Assembly (NCBI RefSeq): GCF_003071345.1
Contig: NZ_QCYK01000002.1
Location: 992,001-1,056,000, forward strand
Direction of reading: 5' to 3'
Length of the DNA stretch: 64,000 bases
DNA from: Chitinophaga parva
Lineage (GTDB): Bacteria > Bacteroidota > Bacteroidia > Chitinophagales > Chitinophagaceae
The notes beneath the pieces were generated by a model that saw only the letters and a list, made by a program, of their open reading frames with translations, searched no databases and had not been told where the DNA came from. Shown here one piece after another: positions 60,866-64,000 of this stretch. Numbering within the stretch: the first letter of the stretch is position 1; each line of letters opens with the position of its first letter. The position numbers and the translations under genes are program-made.

Positions 60866-61726
60866 ATGTTAAAAGAATCTCTACCTACCCGCTCGCGCAA
60901 GTCATACTGGACGCGCTACTTGCTATGCATCGTCTTTTTTACAGGGCACACCATGCTGAAGGCGCAGCAACCCGCCTCCGCCCCGGATGCTAAATCCGAA
61001 TTTACCGTCCGGCTGATCAACATCGAAGCGGCGGTCAATGAAACATTCCGCTTCAATGCCACCCTGCACAACGCCGCCACCACGCCCGTGGTCTATGAGC
61101 TGTCTGCCGGTGCACCGCCCGGCTGGATGGTAGCCTTCCGGGTCCAGGGCACACCGGTTACCGCCCTCAACCTGCTGGGCGCAAAATCAGAGGACATCTC
61201 CATTGAAATGAATCCCTCGCCCGGCACCAAGCCTGGTAAGTACACGGTGCCCGTCCGCGCGGTATCCGGCAGGGACACACTGGCCCTGGCACTGGAAGCG
61301 GTGGTGAAAGGAAGCTATGGTGTAGATCTCTCCACGCCCACCGGCCGCCTCAGCGATGACGTTACTTCCGGCGCGCACAAGGAGATCCACCTCACGGTGA
61401 AGAACACGGGTACCCTGCCTTTGAAAGACCTGGACATCTCCGCCCAGTTACCTTCTCAATGGGAATGCACCTTTGACCCGGCCAAGATCACGCAACTGGA
61501 CCCCGACAAGTCGCAGGAGGTGATTGCCAAAATGAGTGTGCCGGACAAAACCATCGCCGGCGACTATGCCACCACTTTCAACGTACGCAACCCGGAAAGC
61601 AATGCGCAAGCTGTTTTCCGCGTTACCGTGAAAACCTCCCTGCTGGCGGGGTGGATCGGCATCCTGGTGATCCTCGCGGCACTGGGCCTGGTGTATTACC
61701 TCATCCGCAGGTACGGCCGCAGGTAA
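60866..61726 (+). CDS. NEW3-domain membrane-anchored protein
   Basis: This is a 286-residue exported protein. An N-terminal signal (YLLCIVFFTGHTMLKAQ) is followed by two NEW3-type beta-sandwich repeats (about 40-150 with NPSPGTKPGKYTVPVRAVSG, and 160-255 with KNTGTLPLKDLDISAQLPS). A C-terminal transmembrane helix (WIGILVILAALGLVYYLI) and a short basic tail follow. NEW3 domains occur next to ABC-2 exporters in Bacteroidota; here an ABC ATPase and permease follow, so it is probably the periplasmic part of that transporter. Confidence 0.88.
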   Translation: MLKESLPTRSRKSYWTRYLLCIVFFTGHTMLKAQQPASAPDAKSEFTVRLINIEAAVNETFRFNATLHNAATTPVVYELSAGAPPGWMVAFRVQGTPVTALNLLGAKSEDISIEMNPSPGTKPGKYTVPVRAVSGRDTLALALEAVVKGSYGVDLSTPTGRLSDDVTSGAHKEIHLTVKNTGTLPLKDLDISAQLPSQWECTFDPAKITQLDPDKSQEVIAKMSVPDKTIAGDYATTFNVRNPESNAQAVFRVTVKTSLLAGWIGILVILAALGLVYYLIRRYGRR

Positions 61727-61780
61727 CAGCATGCCTTGTTACACATACATTCCGCAACAACAAAACAGATCATTTTACAG

Positions 61781-62800
61781 ATGAACGATCCTATCATACA
61801 ACTGGAAGGGTTGACGAAATGCTATGGAAAGAAAAAAGCGGTAGATGGCCTGGACCTGGTGATCCGCAAGGGGGAAATATTTGGTTTGCTGGGGCCCAAT
61901 GGCGCCGGCAAAACCACCACCATCCTCATGATGCTGGGCCTTACGGAACCCACTGCCGGCACGGTGCATGTATGCGGGCATAATGCTACCCGCCATCCCA
62001 TCGCGGTAAAACGCAGCGTGGGATACATGCCGGACAGCGTAGGGTTTTACGATAACATGACCGCGCTGGAAAACCTGCTCTACATTGGCCGCCTGAATGG
62101 CCTGGCAGAGCAGGAACTAAAAGCACGGGCCGCCGCAACCCTGGAACTGGTGGGCCTTGCAGGTGATATGGATAAAAAAACATCCACCTTTTCCCGTGGC
62201 ATGAAACAACGCCTGGGCCTTGCGGATGTACTGATCAAACAACCCGCCGTCATCATCCTGGACGAGCCTACGCTGGGTATTGATCCCAGCGGTGTGAGGG
62301 ACTTCCTTGCATTGATCAGGCAACTCAGCAGGCAGCAGGGCCTTACTGTATTGATCTCCTCCCACCACCTGCACCACGTGCAGCAGGTGTGCGACCGTGT
62401 AGGTCTTTTTGTGAATGGCAGACTGGAAGTGGAGGGCAATATTGACACCCTTTCTGGCAACTTACTGGCCCGGGAAGGCTACGTTACCACGGTAACACTG
62501 GCGCAGGCCATTGCCCAGCCATGGCCGCTCCTGCCAGCCTTCACCGCGCTGGATGGCGTAAAAGAAGTAGCGGTGCAGGATCATGTGGCCACCTTTTCCT
62601 GTGAACGCGATATCACGCCTTCCATTGTGCGGCTGCTGGTGGAAAAAGGTTGTGACATCACGGGCGTGCACAAAAAAGACTACGGCCTGGATGAGATCTA
62701 CCAAAAGTATTTTGAAAACAATGCAGCTGAAAACATTACCCATGAAAAGTCTGCCGGTTTCCTTCAAAGGACTTTCTTTAAAAAACACAGGGAGCAATAA
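61781..62800 (+). CDS. ABC transporter ATP-binding protein
   Basis: This is a 339-residue ABC ATPase of the ABC-2 (CcmA-type) export class. I chose ATG 61781 (MNDPIIQLEGLTK). Walker A is LLGPNGAGKTTT, the signature TFSRGMKQRLGLAD (Arg in the LSGGQ slot), Walker B VIILDEPTLGIDPSG, and the H-loop LISSHHLHHV. A C-terminal extension of about 100 residues (DUF4162-like) follows. The permease gene overlaps its end by 59 bp in another frame. Confidence 0.92.
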   Translation: MNDPIIQLEGLTKCYGKKKAVDGLDLVIRKGEIFGLLGPNGAGKTTTILMMLGLTEPTAGTVHVCGHNATRHPIAVKRSVGYMPDSVGFYDNMTALENLLYIGRLNGLAEQELKARAAATLELVGLAGDMDKKTSTFSRGMKQRLGLADVLIKQPAVIILDEPTLGIDPSGVRDFLALIRQLSRQQGLTVLISSHHLHHVQQVCDRVGLFVNGRLEVEGNIDTLSGNLLAREGYVTTVTLAQAIAQPWPLLPAFTALDGVKEVAVQDHVATFSCERDITPSIVRLLVEKGCDITGVHKKDYGLDEIYQKYFENNAAENITHEKSAGFLQRTFFKKHREQ

Positions 62801-63770
62801 CAAGAGCTCCAATACAACTGTTTCACCGTTCCGCGTAATGGTGCGTAAGGAGGTGGCAGATCACATCCGCAGCTGGCGCCTCATTGTATTGATGGCATTG
62901 ATCGCGCTCACCTTTATTGCTTCGCTGTACGTGTCACTCTCTGCCATCGGCGCCGCCACCGGCAACCTGAACGATCCGGACCACAACTTTCTTTACCTGA
63001 AACTGCTCACCGTTACAGACAACGTGGTGCCACCTTTCCATGTGTTCATCAGTTTCCTGGGGCCACTGCTCGGCATCAGCCTTGGTTTTGATGCGGTGAA
63101 TGCGGAACAGCAAAATGGCACGCTGGCCAGGATCATGGCGCAGCCGGTGTACCGCGACAATCTCCTGCTGGCCAAATTTGTGAGCGCGTGCCTGGTGGTG
63201 ACGGTTTTCTTCCTGGCACTGGAACTGCTGATGATAGGAGGAGGGCTTGTTTTTACCGGCGTGCGCATGGAGCCGCAGGAACTGCTGCGCATACTTGCTT
63301 TCACGGTGTTAAGTGTGGTGTATGTGGGCTTCTGGCTGGGACTTTCCATTTTGCTCTCCGTACGGTTCAAGCAGGGCGCCACGGCGGCATTAACGGCTAT
63401 TGGCATATGGATCTTCCTTACGGTATTTTACCAGATCATCGTAAAGCTGGTGGTGCGGGCCATCCTGCCGGCAGATCCAGGCATCCTTTCACAGGACCAG
63501 GTGATTGCCTATAATAATATGATCCTGGACCTGCTCCGCGTGGCGCCCAGCCAGCTTTACACGGATGCCACCACCACGCTGCTCATGCCTTCTGTGCGCA
63601 GCCTGGGCCCCGTTACCATGGAGCAGATGGCAGGCGCTGTACCGGCCCCGCTGCCCTTTAAAGAAAGCCTGATGATCGTATGGCCACAGGTAAGCGGGCT
63701 ACTGGCAGCAACAACTGTTTGCTTCGCCTTATCTTATTATCTTTTTATGCGGCGCGAGATCAGGAGTTAA
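62742..63770 (+). CDS. ABC-2 type permease
   Basis: This is a 342-residue ABC-2 permease with six to seven hydrophobic helices (first at VLMALIALTFIASLYVSLSAI). A large periplasmic loop lies between the first two helices and family-typical NAEQQNGTLARIMAQPVYRD follows. I chose ATG 62742 (MKSLPVSFKG), giving a 59-bp overlap with the ATPase; the alternative ATG at 62838 (MVRKEVADHI) would remove the overlap. It forms an exporter with the preceding NEW3 protein and ATPase. Substrate unknown. Confidence 0.88.
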   Translation: MKSLPVSFKGLSLKNTGSNNKSSNTTVSPFRVMVRKEVADHIRSWRLIVLMALIALTFIASLYVSLSAIGAATGNLNDPDHNFLYLKLLTVTDNVVPPFHVFISFLGPLLGISLGFDAVNAEQQNGTLARIMAQPVYRDNLLLAKFVSACLVVTVFFLALELLMIGGGLVFTGVRMEPQELLRILAFTVLSVVYVGFWLGLSILLSVRFKQGATAALTAIGIWIFLTVFYQIIVKLVVRAILPADPGILSQDQVIAYNNMILDLLRVAPSQLYTDATTTLLMPSVRSLGPVTMEQMAGAVPAPLPFKESLMIVWPQVSGLLAATTVCFALSYYLFMRREIRS

Positions 63771-63811
63771 AAATGGCGCAGTAATTCTGCGTATTTACCA
63801 CGCCTTAGCCT

Positions 63812-63855
63812 AACATGCAACGCCCCGTCTCTCTCAAAACGGCGCGTTGCATGTT
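63812..63855. terminator. bidirectional terminator-like inverted repeat
   Basis: AACATGCAACGC and GCGTTGCATGTT are perfect 12-bp arms, extended to 16 bp with one mismatch, around TCTCTCTCAAAA. It lies between the convergent ABC permease gene and the minus-strand gene at the window edge. Confidence 0.7.
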
Positions 63856-63873
63856 CACCCCACCGGGGCTGCT

Positions 63874-64000
63874 CTATCTCTCCTTAACCACACGCACGAT
63901 CCTCTTCGCCAGGTTCACCATCCCTACCATCACTAACCCCGCAACCAGCCCCATTATCAGCTCCGTAATAAACGCCGGTACCCCAGGGAGTACATGATGT
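63874..64000 (-). CDS. C-terminus of a membrane protein (partial)
   Basis: An open minus-strand frame runs off the window edge and ends at a TAG at 63874-63876. The 41 visible residues include VPAFITELIMGLVAGLVMVG and the basic end AKRIVRVVKER, i.e. a last transmembrane helix with a cytoplasmic basic tail. The look recalls the end of DUF808 (YedI-like) membrane proteins, but so short a piece does not prove it. Confidence 0.6.
   Translation of the reverse strand, partial: HHVLPGVPAFITELIMGLVAGLVMVGMVNLAKRIVRVVKER

Overview
The window reads as a chromosomal segment of a Bacteroidota bacterium of the Chitinophaga type (family Chitinophagaceae). Pointers are a SusC/SusD pair with an STN domain driven by an ECF sigma/FecR pair, GldG-type ABC components, GSCFA, HXXEE, NEW3 and MiaE families, FecR with a DUF4974-like tail, a Bacteroidota-type promoter (TTTG / TAnnTTTG) before the tRNA, and two class I terpene synthases. 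Genus assignment is inference. Most of the window is visibly GC-rich; about 27.5-39 kb is visibly AT-rich.

Layout. 0-27.4 kb is core or lifestyle DNA: the end of a GH78 rhamnosidase, a HAD hydrolase, a secreted lectin-like protein, a LytS/LytTR-type two-component pair, a flavin amine oxidase flanked by three look-alike small proteins, a secreted M28 peptidase, a MocR-type regulator, a DNA-repair/acetyltransferase stretch (DinB, AlkA-like glycosylase, GNAT, DMT exporter, DinB, GNAT, Nudix), RlmB, an HMG-CoA-lyase-like enzyme, GSCFA, a patatin/beta-barrel protein, a Crp/DoxX/YciI operon, HXXEE, MiaE, a BioF-like enzyme and a penicillin-acylase-type hydrolase. Intergenic arrays of a 7-bp GTAC unit, two of them built as large inverted repeats, punctuate this region.

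27.4-39 kb is an AT-rich island directly after tRNA-Lys(TTT). It holds a large serine recombinase broken by one in-frame TAG, a membrane-anchored KAP P-loop NTPase, and a tightly packed five-gene minus-strand operon: DUF4297-like nuclease/CTD protein, middle component, DUF3732-type ABC ATPase (together an ABC three-component, ABC-3C, system), then a DUF262 protein and a HEPN protein carrying RNRCAH. The gene content is that of a defence island. The right end is unresolved, with an orphan terminator and coding-like shreds before a DoxX gene.

39.2-54.4 kb is an ECF sigma/FecR pair and then a ten-kilobase-plus operon: SusC, SusD, a lipoprotein, an ABC ATPase, an ABC-2/GldG fusion permease, two overlapping MutS-like ATPases without the mismatch-recognition domain, and an S41 protease, closed by a strong terminator. 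This joins outer-membrane import, inner-membrane ABC transport and MutS-type ATPases in one unit whose purpose I cannot name.

54.5-64 kb carries two terpene synthase paralogues on the minus strand, an alpha/beta hydrolase, a GH2 glycosidase, a NEW3/ABC ATPase/ABC permease operon and, at the edge, the C-terminus of a minus-strand membrane protein.
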